Shown: one piece after another, positions 40,947 to 48,548 of the stretch
Position numbering within the stretch: the first letter of the stretch is position 1
Layout: the number at the start of each line of letters is the position of its first letter
Notes under the pieces: model-generated
What the model was told of the DNA's origin: nothing
What the model saw: the letters and a program-made list of their open reading frames with translations, nothing else
Databases searched by the model: none
Source: JARBUG01 sp035628915
GTDB taxonomy: Bacteria > Bacillota > Sulfobacillia > Symbiobacteriales > Symbiobacteriaceae
DNA length: 48,601 nt
Reading direction: 5' to 3'
NCBI GenBank assembly: GCA_035628915.1
Contig: DASPIW010000051.1
Location: 1 to 48,601 of the forward strand
Translations under genes and position numbers: made by a program

Positions 40947-42116
40947 ATGGCCAAGGTGGCGGATGAGATTCTGAGCCTGGCCGCGCAGCTCTCCCCCCGG
41001 CTGATCCAGATGCGGCGGGAACTGCACCGGCATCCGGAAGTGGCCCGGGAGGAGTTCTGGACGACGGCGCAGTTGATGCGGTGGCTGGCTGAGGCGGAGA
41101 TTGCGGTACTGGACCTGCCGTTGGCGACGGGCCTGGTGGCCGAAGTGCGGGGCGCCCTGCCGGGGCCCACGGTCGCTCTCCGCAGCGACATCGACGCGCT
41201 GCCCGTCACCGAGGAGACGGGGCTGCCGTACGCGTCGGAGATCCCGGGGAAGATGCACGCCTGTGGGCACGACTTCCATATGGCGACCATCCTCGGCGCC
41301 GCTCTTATATTGAAGCAAATGGCGGGCCGTCTGCGGGGGACGGTGCGGATACTCTTGCAGCCTGCTGAGGAGACGGCGTCGGGCGCCGCGGAGATGATTG
41401 CCCTGGGGGCGCTCGACGGCGTAAGCGCCGTCTTCGGCCTGCACAATAAGCCCGACGTGCCGGCGGGATTCGTGGGCATCAAGGCCGGGCCGCTGATGGC
41501 CAACGTGGATTCGATCATGATCGATGTGGAAGGCAAGGCCGGTCATGGGGCGATTCCTGATCAGACGGTCGATCCCATTGTGGCCGCAGCAGCGATCGTC
41601 ATGGCCCTGCAGACGGCTGTCTCTCGCAACGTCTCGCCGCTGGAGGCGGCGGTGGTCTCGATTACTTCGTTCCAGGCGGGGACGGGCGCCCACAACGTGA
41701 TTCCGCCTTCGGCCCGGCTGGTGGGGACGGTGCGGAGCTACAACCCCGCTCTGCGGGAAAGCATGCCGGGCCTGCTGGAGCGCATTGTGACCGGCGTGGC
41801 GACGGGGTACGGGGCGAAAGCGACCCTCACCCTCCTGCCCGGCTCAACGCCGGCGGTCATCAACGATGAGAAGATGGCGGAGCTGATGCGGCGGGTGGCC
41901 GCCGCCGCCGGCTTGCCGGTGGTGGAAGCGGTCCCGACCATGGGGGGCGAGGACTTCGCCATGTATCTGCAGCAGGTGCCGGGCTGCTTCGTCTGGCTGG
42001 GGACGGGGCGCCCCGAGGCGTGGCACCATCCGAAATTTACGGTCGATGAGTCGGTGATTGAGCGCGGCGCCGCCCTGTTTGCGTTGGCGGCGATCGAAGC
42101 GCTCGGGGGCGAGTAG
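40947..42116 (+). CDS. M20-family amidohydrolase (N-acyl-amino-acid/hippurate hydrolase)
   Basis: This 389-residue cytoplasmic metallopeptidase-type amidase has LIQMRRELHRHPEVAREEFW at the start and VALRSDIDALPVTEETGLPY. The metal ligands Cys and His are in MHACGHDFHMA (about 97-107), the catalytic Glu in PAEETASGA and a further His in GLHNKPDVPAG. The dimerisation domain starts at AGHGAIPDQTVDPI, and the ligand His is in TGAHNVIPP. GGEDFAMYLQQVPG closes the site. It removes acyl groups from amino acids or small peptides. ATG at 40947 has GGAGGG 7 nt upstream; earlier in-frame starts fall inside the palindrome. Confidence 0.92.
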   Translation: MAKVADEILSLAAQLSPRLIQMRRELHRHPEVAREEFWTTAQLMRWLAEAEIAVLDLPLATGLVAEVRGALPGPTVALRSDIDALPVTEETGLPYASEIPGKMHACGHDFHMATILGAALILKQMAGRLRGTVRILLQPAEETASGAAEMIALGALDGVSAVFGLHNKPDVPAGFVGIKAGPLMANVDSIMIDVEGKAGHGAIPDQTVDPIVAAAAIVMALQTAVSRNVSPLEAAVVSITSFQAGTGAHNVIPPSARLVGTVRSYNPALRESMPGLLERIVTGVATGYGAKATLTLLPGSTPAVINDEKMAELMRRVAAAAGLPVVEAVPTMGGEDFAMYLQQVPGCFVWLGTGRPEAWHHPKFTVDESVIERGAALFALAAIEALGGE

Positions 42117-42129
42117 CGATGGGCGCGTG

Positions 42130-42163
42130 GCGGCCCGGCGATCTGCTCAGATCGCCGGGCCGC
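42130..42163. terminator. Hairpin between convergent genes
   Basis: The perfect 15-bp stem GCGGCCCGGCGATCT / AGATCGCCGGGCCGC has a GCTC loop. It serves the amidohydrolase and/or the opposing small gene. No strong T-run is present. Confidence 0.65.
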
Positions 42164-42170
42164 AATGTGT

Positions 42171-42371
42171 TTACAGTGTGGTGACGGTCCCGTTTGTAGA
42201 GACGGCGACGATCTCCCCGGGCCGTATATAGACGACGCCGCCGTTGGCAGCCAGGATCAGCAGGTTGCTGGTGACCGAAGCGACCGTTCCGGTAAAGGTC
42301 CCGTTCGTCGTGCCGACAGTAACGACCTGTCCGATCAGGTCGGTCAGGGCCTGGGCGAGATCGTTTGGCAT
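42171..42371 (-). CDS. Small Sm-like/DUF2642-like protein
   Basis: This 66-residue beta-rich protein begins with a helix, MPNDLAQALTDLIGQ, followed by VVTVGTTNGTFTGTVASV, LLILAANGGVVYIRPGEI and VAVSTNGTVT. The strand pattern G-x-V-x-V-T-x-x-G-x-F-x-G-x-V followed by Y-I-x-x-x-x-I-x-A-V fits Sm-fold small proteins such as DUF2642 of spore formers. The function is unknown. GGAGGAAG lies upstream of the ATG. It stands alone downstream of the oxidase-like gene. Confidence 0.65.
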   Translation of the reverse strand: MPNDLAQALTDLIGQVVTVGTTNGTFTGTVASVTSNLLILAANGGVVYIRPGEIVAVSTNGTVTTL

Positions 42372-42443
42372 GCAGGTCTTCCTCCTCCGCTGTGGCCGCG
42401 GGTGCGGCCTCCTTGCCAGCGTATGCCCGGCGGAGATGAGCCG

Positions 42444-43745
42444 TTACTTTCGGCTGGCTCCCGGGAAGAGCGGCGGCGTGCCGGGCCGGGTGTGGTGCAG
42501 GACCTGCCGCACGGCCCAGGCGTAGGCGGCCAGCCCCACGAGGCCGGTGACGCCGCCTGCGGCGATCAGGGCGCCCAGTTCCACGGCCACGCCGAGGGAG
42601 ATCAGGACGGCGGCCGGAAACCATGTCAGATAGGCCGTCCAGGCCAGGCGCGGCTGGAAGAGTTCGTGGAGGAACGGAATCTTCTCCAGCTTGTGGGTGC
42701 GGTTGCGGAAGCGGTGCAGCCAGACCATGAAGGGGATGATCCGCAGCAGCATGCCCAGAATCGTCCCGCCGACAAACCCGAGCCCGAAGAGGAAGACGAG
42801 CCCGGCCCGCCATTCCCGATTGGCCCAGGGGAGCGCCAGCACGGCGGGAATCATCAGGTAAGCCGCCGTGAGCGAGAAGCGGATGCTGAAATCGAGCGGT
42901 CCCGTCCGCCGGTGCAGGTAGGTGATGCTGATGAGGACCACGTAGCTCAGCAGGGATGCCGCCGCCAGCACCATGCCGATCCACAGCAGCGGTCTGCCCA
43001 GCCAGAGCCCGGCGAGCATGGCGAGCACGCCGGCGGCCAGGCTGCCGGCGGTCACCGCCACGGGGCGGGCGGGCAGCACTTTGGCCGGGGCGAACATGGG
43101 GAAGAGCTTGAGGCCTACGTTCACGATCATCAGGCTGAACCAGCCGAGAAAGCCGAGGGTAAGGTGGCCGTTCAGGGCCGCCCCCTCCACTTCGCCGAAC
43201 AGGTTGTAGCGCTGGTTGAGGGCGAGGATGAAGCCCCAGGTCAGGGTACTCAGGAAGGAGAGCACCGAGACGGGCATGAAAGCGCCATGCCAGTTCCACC
43301 GCTCAGCACGGCGGAGCGTGATGCCGAGGTTGATGACGAAGAGCACCGCACCGGTCAGCACCAACCCGCCGCCGGTCGAGATCAGAACGGTGTTGAAGCC
43401 GAGGAAGCCGACGACCATCAAGGTGAGCCCGATCGCGTGGACGCCGAAGTGCACGTCAGCCATGCGCTCGCTGAACAGGTGGCTGTAGAGCAGGACGGGA
43501 GCCATTTGATACAGGGCGCCCATGACGACGAAGCCGCCCAGGCCCAGGGTAAACAGGTGGGTCACGGCGAGCGTGGCGATGTTGTGAAGGTAGTCCGACG
43601 CCAAAAGCGGCGCACGGCTGATGGCGATCCAGAGCAGGGCGCCCAGGCTGGCGAGGCCGGCGAGGAAGAAACGGAGCGGGACCCAGAGGCGGGGCGCCCG
43701 CTCGGGAATGATCGTATCGGGGCCGATTTTGGGCGGCATGCTCAC
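42444..43745 (-). CDS. Twelve-span membrane protein related to heme-copper oxidase subunit I/NnrS
   Basis: This 433-residue protein has 12 or so hydrophobic helices. Helix 2 contains LHNIATLAVTHLFTLGLGGF with two His, then MGALYQMAPVLLYSHLFSER and a further His-rich VHFGVHAIGLTLMVVGF. Later helices carry LNGHLTLGFLGWFSLMIVNV. These spaced His residues and the H-x6-G-x-x-G...YQ-x-x-P pattern resemble NorB/cbb3-like or NnrS proteins without a full copper site. It may bind heme or quinol, but the activity is not known. The start overlaps the upstream gene by 4 nt. No oxidase subunit II or cytochrome c gene is adjacent. Confidence 0.65.
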   Translation of the reverse strand: MSMPPKIGPDTIIPERAPRLWVPLRFFLAGLASLGALLWIAISRAPLLASDYLHNIATLAVTHLFTLGLGGFVVMGALYQMAPVLLYSHLFSERMADVHFGVHAIGLTLMVVGFLGFNTVLISTGGGLVLTGAVLFVINLGITLRRAERWNWHGAFMPVSVLSFLSTLTWGFILALNQRYNLFGEVEGAALNGHLTLGFLGWFSLMIVNVGLKLFPMFAPAKVLPARPVAVTAGSLAAGVLAMLAGLWLGRPLLWIGMVLAAASLLSYVVLISITYLHRRTGPLDFSIRFSLTAAYLMIPAVLALPWANREWRAGLVFLFGLGFVGGTILGMLLRIIPFMVWLHRFRNRTHKLEKIPFLHELFQPRLAWTAYLTWFPAAVLISLGVAVELGALIAAGGVTGLVGLAAYAWAVRQVLHHTRPGTPPLFPGASRK

Positions 43746-44701
43746 GGGGCGATGCGCCTTGCAATGGCCTCTGCGCCTGTGAGCAGCCTCTGAAACAGCT
43801 CTGCCACAGTGGGAATGTCCTCAATCAGCCCGATGCCCTGGCCGGCATAGACGAAGCCGGTCTCCATGTCGCCGTCGACCGCCCCGGCGGCATTCACTTT
43901 GCCGGAAATGAGCGGCAGCAGGTCCTCAAGCGTGGCGCCTTTGGCTTCCGCTTCCAGCACACGCTCGGCCCCGCCCGTCTTCAGGACCCGGGCGGGGCGC
44001 CCGATCGTCCGCTCCATGATCACCGTGTCGGTCTCCTTGGCCTTAAGCAGGAGTTCCTTGTAGCTCGGGTGGGCGATGCACTCGCGGACGGCCACGAAGC
44101 GGGTGCCCATCTCAACGCCGTCGGCGCCGAGGGTGAGGGCGGCGACCAGGCCCCGGGCATCCATAATGCCGCCGCTGGCGACCACGGGGATCTTGACCGA
44201 GTCGACGACGCGCGGAATCAGGGCCATGGTGCCCAGGTCGTCCCGCCCCAGGTGCCCGCCGCCGTCGTACCCGACGGCGATGACGGCGTCGGCGCCCAGG
44301 CTCTCGGCCTTCTGGGCGGCCCGGACGCCGGCCACCAGGACGATTTTCCGGACGCCTGGCACCCGCTCGTCTATGTACTTCATAAACGGCTCGGGGTTGC
44401 CGCCCGTGATGGTAACAACGCGGATGCCCTCTTCCAGGGCCACATCGATATAAGGCTCCAGGCGGCGATAGCCCATGGCGTAGTTGACGGCAAACGGCTT
44501 GCCCGTCCGTTCCCGGACTGTGCGGATCTGTTGGCGCAGGGCTTCCGGATCCGGCAGCGTGGCAGCCGTAATCTGCCCGAGCCCGCCGGCCTCGGAAACG
44601 GCCGCGCATAGGTCGGCCAGGGCCAAATAGGCCAGCCCGCCCTGAATGATGGGGTACTGGATTTCCAGCACATCGCACAGGCGAGTTCTCAGCATGATCA
44701 T
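43742..44701 (-). CDS. Nitronate monooxygenase/2-nitropropane dioxygenase-family flavoprotein
   Basis: This 319-residue TIM-barrel flavoenzyme has YPIIQGGLAYLALADLCAAV, a SEAGGLGQITAATL loop, VAGVRAAQKAESLGADAVIA and GYDGGGHLGRDDLG. The FMN-phosphate site is VASGGIMDARGLVAALTLGA followed by GVEMGTRFVA. It ends GQGIGLIEDIPTVAELFQRL. Members oxidise nitronates, and FabK enoyl-ACP reductase belongs to the same fold. The GGHxGR motif favours the NMO branch. A GGGGGGAG lies 6 nt before the ATG; an ATG two codons in also fits. It is translationally coupled to the oxidase-like membrane protein. Confidence 0.85.
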   Translation of the reverse strand: MIMLRTRLCDVLEIQYPIIQGGLAYLALADLCAAVSEAGGLGQITAATLPDPEALRQQIRTVRERTGKPFAVNYAMGYRRLEPYIDVALEEGIRVVTITGGNPEPFMKYIDERVPGVRKIVLVAGVRAAQKAESLGADAVIAVGYDGGGHLGRDDLGTMALIPRVVDSVKIPVVASGGIMDARGLVAALTLGADGVEMGTRFVAVRECIAHPSYKELLLKAKETDTVIMERTIGRPARVLKTGGAERVLEAEAKGATLEDLLPLISGKVNAAGAVDGDMETGFVYAGQGIGLIEDIPTVAELFQRLLTGAEAIARRIAP

Positions 44702-44783
44702 ATTCCTCTCCCCCCGGTAGTTTCCGCCAACACATTCTATTTCGCCCCCCTGGGCATCCTGCTTCCGAGGAGGTGTATGTGCA

Positions 44784-44993
44784 GTGCCGCCCTATCGTCT
44801 GGCCAACCTGACGCCTGATCAGATGATGTCCATTGAGGGCCTGGAGAATGACCTCGGCCTCACTTTGATCGCCTGGGAGCCATCGACCGAAGCCGGCAGG
44901 GAATCCGCCACCAACAATCTGACGTACGATCAGGAGAACCTGGTGCTGGATGCGCTGAACGACACGTATCGTACCTACGATCCCCATATTTGA
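44784..44993 (+). CDS. Small acidic protein, 69 residues
   Basis: The sequence MPPYRLANLTPDQMMSIEGL continues with an acidic helix, ENDLGLTLIAWEPSTEAG, and ends in LVLDALNDTYRTYDPHI. I recognise no family. GTG has GAGGAGGTG 8 nt upstream, an excellent signal. Seven nt after the stop begins a 67-bp structured repeat that recurs after another small gene 0.6 kb away. The function is unknown. Confidence 0.7.
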   Translation: MPPYRLANLTPDQMMSIEGLENDLGLTLIAWEPSTEAGRESATNNLTYDQENLVLDALNDTYRTYDPHI

Positions 44994-45000
44994 CCGGTCC

Positions 45001-45067
45001 AGTGCGGCGCCGCGCAGCGGCGAGGCCGCACGGCATCTGTTTCATGGCGCGTCAGCGCCGAGAAGGG
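45001..45067 (+). repeat. 67-bp structured repeat, copy 1
   Basis: It differs from copy 2 (45598-45664) at only two of 67 bases. It folds as GTGCGGC / GCCGCAC (7 bp) with an inner GCCGC / GCGGC stem, a 14-nt linker, and GGCGC-GTCA-GCGCC. Both differences fall in the 3-nt loop of the inner stem. Confidence 0.8.
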
Positions 45068-45093
45068 AAAGGGCGGGGCCATGTGCCCCGCCC
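45062..45093 (-). terminator. Terminator of the 54-residue protein gene
   Basis: Leftward, GGGCGGGGC-ACATG-GCCCCGCCC is directly followed by TTTCCCTTCTC. It begins at the gene's stop codon. Confidence 0.75.
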
Positions 45094-45258
45094 TCAACCG
45101 TTGGGATTCGATCCGTGGTCGGTGGCACCCTTGCCGTGGCGCTGAATATCCTGCATGCCGCGGATGCGGTCCATATCTTCCTTGCGGGTGGCGTGCTCCA
45201 CGTCCACCGGCTTGAACTTGTCGGCGCCCTGCGCTTCCTTAGGGTCGTTCTCCGCCAT
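45094..45258 (-). CDS. Small charged protein, 54 residues
   Basis: ATG at 45258 with GAGGTGA 9 nt upstream opens a 54-codon frame: MAENDPKEAQGADKFKPVDV, EHATRKEDMDRIRGMQDIQR, HGKGATDHGSNPNG. It is hydrophilic and disordered-looking, with repeated Asp/Lys/His and a Gly-rich tail. It ends directly at a good terminator, which makes it a complete transcription unit. No family is recognised; the composition is like small acid-soluble or spore-associated proteins, but that is only a resemblance. Confidence 0.7.
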   Translation of the reverse strand: MAENDPKEAQGADKFKPVDVEHATRKEDMDRIRGMQDIQRHGKGATDHGSNPNG

Positions 45259-45345
45259 CTGGCAACTTCACCTCAGCCATAGTCTGCCCGACACACCACG
45301 CCGGATGCGCAGACATAGGCTATAGGGGAAGGAGGTGCTCTTACT

Positions 45346-45594
45346 TTGAACTTCGGCGCTTTTGGGTCCCCGGCAGCGTATTCGCCGTTCATCGGCGCGC
45401 AGGCGGGCGTGAACGATCTCGCCATCGCTCCGGGCTATGCGGCGTACCCAGCTGCCAACGCCACTGTCTACCGTGTCTATGAGTACGCGGTTCCCGTGAC
45501 GACGGTTGCGACCGTTCCTTCCGCATATCCGACTACCGCTGGTATCCCGGGCATTGCCGCCTACCCGGGCGGCGTGGGTTTCGGGGCCGTCTAG
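45346..45594 (+). CDS. Small Ala/Pro/Tyr-rich protein, possibly a spore-coat or surface component
   Basis: This 82-residue protein is of low complexity (AYSPFIGAQAG, IAPGYAAYPAANATVYRVYE, YAVPVTTVATVPSAYP, IPGIAAYPGGVGFGAV). It has no Lys or Cys and no signal peptide. The Tyr/Pro/Gly/Ala mix resembles coat or cross-linked structural proteins, which is inference. TTG has GGAAGGAGGTG 8 nt upstream, one of the best binding sites in the window, and suggests abundant synthesis. Copy 2 of the 67-bp repeat starts 4 nt past the stop. Confidence 0.65.
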   Translation: MNFGAFGSPAAYSPFIGAQAGVNDLAIAPGYAAYPAANATVYRVYEYAVPVTTVATVPSAYPTTAGIPGIAAYPGGVGFGAV

Positions 45595-45597
45595 TCT

Positions 45598-45664
45598 AGT
45601 GCGGCGCCGCAGAGCGGCGAGGCCGCACGGCATCTGTTTCATGGCGCGTCAGCGCCGAGAAGGG
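45598..45664 (+). repeat. 67-bp structured repeat, copy 2
   Basis: It is identical to copy 1 at 65 of 67 positions and sits in the same place relative to an upstream small gene. The inner loop reads AGA in place of GCA, and all paired positions are conserved. Confidence 0.8.
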
Positions 45665-45679
45665 GAGCTGAAGGAAGGG

Positions 45680-45725
45680 TCGAACCGTTTCCGTCCCTAA
45701 CTTCTGGCCGACGGAAACGGTTCGA
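45680..45725. repeat. Perfect 16-bp inverted repeat
   Basis: TCGAACCGTTTCCGTC / GACGGAAACGGTTCGA with a 14-nt loop lies 15 nt after repeat copy 2. It has no T-run and could be an operator, a processing site or part of a larger 3' structure. Confidence 0.65.
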
Positions 45726-45753
45726 GCCTGACGAAGCGGAGAGAAGAATCGGC

Positions 45754-45777
45754 AGGGCGCCCCGCGAGGGGCGCCCT
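45754..45777 (-). terminator. Terminator of the PHP phosphatase gene
   Basis: A perfect 10-bp stem, AGGGCGCCCC / GGGGCGCCCT, has a 4-nt loop 12 nt past the stop. Leftward it is followed by GCCGATTCTTCTCTC. Confidence 0.65.
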
Positions 45778-45789
45778 GCACGTGCCGTG

Positions 45790-46602
45790 CTACAGCGGAA
45801 TCAGGTAGCGGCGGCGCCGCTCGAAGCGGGCCGTATGGGTCCAGCCAATCTGGCGGGCGAGGGCGGCCGCATCGGCGAAGCCCCAGGCCACTTCGCCGGG
45901 TGCGTGGCAGTCCGATGAGAGGACCAGCGGCACGCCCCGCCGGCAGCATTCCCGCAGGAGCGACGGGTGCGGGTAGACTTCGCGGACAGGCTTGCGCAGT
46001 CCGGCGGTGGAAAGCTCGATGGCCACGTTCGCCCCGGCAAGGGCTCCGGCCAGTTCGGCATAAGTGGACCCGAGGTCGTGCGGGGGCCGGTGGCCGAATT
46101 TCTTGATCAGGTCGAGGTGGGTCATGATGTCGAACAGTCCGCACCGGATGGCCATCAGTTCAAGCTCGAAGAACTGGGTATAGAGTTCTGCGATGTCCCA
46201 GTCGTCGTAACGGCTGATTTTCGTGGGGTTGTCGAAATCCCACTCGCCGATATTGTGGACAGACCCCAGTACGTAGTCCCAGGGATAGGGCTCCAGCAGC
46301 CTGGCCAGGTCGTCTTCCCGTCCGGGGATGTAGTCCGCCTCAATGCCGAGGCGAATGGGGATTTCCGGGTAGCGGGCGCGCAGGCGGAGCACATCGACCA
46401 CGTAGTCTTCCAGTTCGCTCATGGCCATGGTGCTGGTGGGATCGGGCTGATCGCCGGGCAGCCAATACATGGGCAGATGGTCGGAAAACCCAAATTCCTG
46501 AAGGCCTGCGGCGATGGCCGCTTCCACATACTCCTCCATGCTGCCTTCTGCATGGCCGCAGCGGATGGTGTGGCTGTGATAATCAACCAAGTTTTTCAGC
46601 AT
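45790..46602 (-). CDS. hisK: PHP-family histidinol-phosphatase
   Basis: This 270-residue PHP-domain phosphoesterase shows its metal ligands: DYHSHTIRCGHAE at about 7-19, FGFSDHLPM, LGIEADYIPG (Glu), GSVHNIGEWDFD, HLDLIKKFG and LSSDCHAPGEVAWG. The layout is that of HisK/HisJ, which removes phosphate from histidinol phosphate in histidine synthesis. A tyrosine phosphatase of the CpsB type also uses a PHP fold but has a different motif order and length. AGGAG lies 5 nt before the ATG. No other his gene is in the window. Confidence 0.88.
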   Translation of the reverse strand: MLKNLVDYHSHTIRCGHAEGSMEEYVEAAIAAGLQEFGFSDHLPMYWLPGDQPDPTSTMAMSELEDYVVDVLRLRARYPEIPIRLGIEADYIPGREDDLARLLEPYPWDYVLGSVHNIGEWDFDNPTKISRYDDWDIAELYTQFFELELMAIRCGLFDIMTHLDLIKKFGHRPPHDLGSTYAELAGALAGANVAIELSTAGLRKPVREVYPHPSLLRECCRRGVPLVLSSDCHAPGEVAWGFADAAALARQIGWTHTARFERRRRYLIPL

Positions 46603-46774
46603 GTTACTCCTGTTCGCTCCGTTCGTTTGTGCTCCCTGCCATCATATCAACTTCAGAACCGGCAGAATAGCACGCAAAAGAAGGATTTCACGAGCCAGTG
46701 CTGAATACCCTTTCTTCCTGGCACAAGGTGTGCCATTCCCTGCCCTGCGTTGCATATAAGGAGGGTCTCCGTCC

Positions 46775-47608
46775 ATGGCTATCATTCGTTCGCTGCTTCC
46801 AGCCGACCTGCCGGCGGTCGTCACCCTGACGGACGATGCCGCCAGGCGGGCATTGGTCGGCCGGCCGTTGTGGGAAACGGAGGCGGAAGCGGCCGCCGAA
46901 GTGGGCGCCCCGGGCCGCCGCGCCTTCTTCGTGGCGGAAGATGAAGAGTCCGCTGCCATCGCCGGCGTTGCGGGCTACCGGCTGCTGCCGGACGGTGAAG
47001 CCGAATTGTTTGGGCCGCTGGTGGCCGTAGAAAGCGGCGGCGTGGGCTCGTGGCTCGAGCGGCGGGTGACGGCGTTGGCGGCGCAGGAAGGGGCGGTCGG
47101 CTTCTCCATGCTCATCGGGCTGGGGAACAAATCCGGGCAGGCCTGGGCCGAGTGGCGGGGGTATGTGCACGACAGCGAAGCGCCGGAGCTGCTGCTGACC
47201 TGGCTCTACCCCGGTGAGCTCCGCCCGGTCGCCGCGGGCGGCGGGCTGGTCCGCCCCGCTGCGCCGGGCGACCGCGGGCGGCTCGAATGGCTCGTGGCCG
47301 AATCGTTCCCCGGGCGCCGGGTGAGGCCGGAGCAGTGGCTCGCAGATGCGTGGGTGCTTGAGCTTGAAGGTGAAGTGGCCGGCTGCATGCGGTTTTGCCG
47401 GGCCACCGGCTGGATCGACTGCGTATGTGTGGATCCGGCGCTGCGCCGCCGGGGGCTGGGCGCCCGGCTGCTGACCGAAGCGGCGCGCATGGCGGCTCCC
47501 GGCAAGGTCGGACTGGCCGTTCCCATCGATGATGCGGCGGCCGTGTCGCTCGTCCGCCGGCTTGGCTTCCGGCGGGAGGTCCCGGTCGCCAGATGGATGA
47601 AGAGGTGA
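46775..47608 (+). CDS. GNAT acetyltransferase with two GNAT-like halves
   Basis: This is a 277-residue protein. The N-terminal half starts MAIIRSLLPADLPAVVTL and has strands FFVAEDEES and IAGVAGYRLLPDGEAELFG but lacks a clear acetyl-CoA loop. The C-terminal half begins LVRPAAPGDRGRLEWLVAES and includes VLELEGEVAGCMRFCRATGW, IDCVCVDPALRRRGLGARLL (R-x-x-G-x-G/A acetyl-CoA loop) and a closing VSLVRRLGFRREVPVARWMK. This tandem layout, with one active and one degenerate half, occurs in mycothiol-synthase-like and related GNATs. The substrate is unknown. AAGGAGGG lies 9 nt before the ATG. It is cotranscribed with the nucleoside phosphorylase (6-nt gap). Confidence 0.85.
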   Translation: MAIIRSLLPADLPAVVTLTDDAARRALVGRPLWETEAEAAAEVGAPGRRAFFVAEDEESAAIAGVAGYRLLPDGEAELFGPLVAVESGGVGSWLERRVTALAAQEGAVGFSMLIGLGNKSGQAWAEWRGYVHDSEAPELLLTWLYPGELRPVAAGGGLVRPAAPGDRGRLEWLVAESFPGRRVRPEQWLADAWVLELEGEVAGCMRFCRATGWIDCVCVDPALRRRGLGARLLTEAARMAAPGKVGLAVPIDDAAAVSLVRRLGFRREVPVARWMKR

Positions 47609-47614
47609 TTTTGC

Positions 47615-48430
47615 GTGCCCCTGATCAATCCCGAACAGGCTTATCGTGAGTACGTTCCGGCCGGGGGCCCCTTTTCGGAGCACCACATCAAAGTGAAGCA
47701 GGAAGATCTGTCCCGGTATGTGCTGATTCCCGGCAGCCATCTGCGGGGCCGGCTGATTGCCGAGCGGATGGAGGAGTGTCGGGTCGTTTCCGCGACGCGA
47801 GGCTATTACCTGTATACGGGATACTATGCGGGCCAGCGGCTGACGGTCTGCTCCACGGGCATGGGCGGGCCGGCGGCGGCCATTGCGATGGAAGAACTGG
47901 GCAACATGGGCTGCGATACGTTCATTCGGGTGGGATCGGCCGGGGCCATCGCTCCCGGACTGGGCGTCGGCGACATTGCCATTGCGACGGGGTCGGTGCG
48001 CGGCGGCGGGACTGGCAGCCGCTTTCTGCCCCCGGAGTTTCCGGCCGTGCCGGATTTCGGGCTGACGTCGGCGCTGGCGGAAGCGGCCCGCGCGGCGGGG
48101 GTGCCCGTGCATCTGGGCGTCTGCACCGCAGTCGATGCGTTCTATGCGCCGGATGCCGAAGCGAGGACGGCCCTGCTCCGCCGGGCCGGGGTGCTGGCCA
48201 TTGAGATGGAGGCCGACACGCTCTTCGTGGTCGCCCAGTACCGCGGCTGGCGTGCCGCGGCGGGCTTCGTGCTGGACGGGGGCGAGGCGCGGGAAGTAGG
48301 CGAGTCGAGCAGCCGGCACATGGCGATTGCCGACCATGCCACCCACCGGACGTTCAAGGAAGGCGAAATGGCCCTGATTCGCCTGTCGCTGGGCGCCCTG
48401 GCCGCCGTGGCGGCCAGGGAGAACGGATAG
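47615..48430 (+). CDS. Nucleoside phosphorylase (uridine/purine nucleoside phosphorylase-I family)
   Basis: This 271-residue PNP_UDP_1 enzyme has a YVLIPGSHLRGRLIAERM phosphate loop, VCSTGMGGPAAAIAMEEL, FIRVGSAGAIAPGLGVGDIA and the ribose-binding VLAIEMEADTLFVVA (EME motif). It ends with a helical RLSLGALAAVAAR. It cleaves a nucleoside with phosphate to ribose-1-phosphate and base; the layout fits uridine phosphorylase better than MTA/SAH nucleosidase, but base choice cannot be fixed. GTG has GAGGTGA upstream. It ends before a strong terminator. Confidence 0.88.
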   Translation: MPLINPEQAYREYVPAGGPFSEHHIKVKQEDLSRYVLIPGSHLRGRLIAERMEECRVVSATRGYYLYTGYYAGQRLTVCSTGMGGPAAAIAMEELGNMGCDTFIRVGSAGAIAPGLGVGDIAIATGSVRGGGTGSRFLPPEFPAVPDFGLTSALAEAARAAGVPVHLGVCTAVDAFYAPDAEARTALLRRAGVLAIEMEADTLFVVAQYRGWRAAAGFVLDGGEAREVGESSSRHMAIADHATHRTFKEGEMALIRLSLGALAAVAARENG

Positions 48431-48434
48431 CGCG

Positions 48435-48460
48435 AAAAACCCCGCCTAGGCGGGGTTTTT
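48435..48460 (+). terminator. Strong intrinsic terminator
   Basis: AAAAACCCCGCC-TAG-GCGGGGTTTTT lies 4 nt past the stop. It is a textbook stem with a T-run. Confidence 0.93.
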
Positions 48461-48472
48461 CAGGCTGCTTAC

Positions 48473-48499
48473 AAAGGTCGCGACCTAGTCGCGGCCTTT
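48473..48499 (+). terminator. Second hairpin behind the phosphorylase
   Basis: AAAGGTCGCGAC-CTA-GTCGCGGCCTTT has one mismatch and is followed by AATATT. It may be a back-up terminator or the start of the IS end. Confidence 0.6.
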
Positions 48500-48548
48500 A
48501 ATATTTCATGCTACAATGGTAATAACTAGCGCGTTGGAGTTGGTCGGT

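Noticed and set aside
42165..43793. 542-codon plus-strand open frame opposite the oxidase-like gene
   Set aside because: Strongly biased Glu/Gln/Gly composition and no ribosome binding site; it is the complement of a membrane protein gene.
45001..45664. 67-bp repeats as integron attC sites behind gene cassettes
   Set aside because: The position after small ORFs is suggestive, but no GTTRRRY/RYYYAAC core sites and no integrase are seen.
45790..46602. PHP phosphatase as the missing CpsB tyrosine phosphatase of the EPS system
   Set aside because: Its motif order and length match histidinol-phosphatase, and it lies more than 20 kb from the EPS operon.
46688..48346. 552-codon minus-strand open frame opposite the GNAT and phosphorylase genes
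   Set aside because: It covers two well-supported genes and their spacer, with Arg/His/Pro-rich sequence and no motif.
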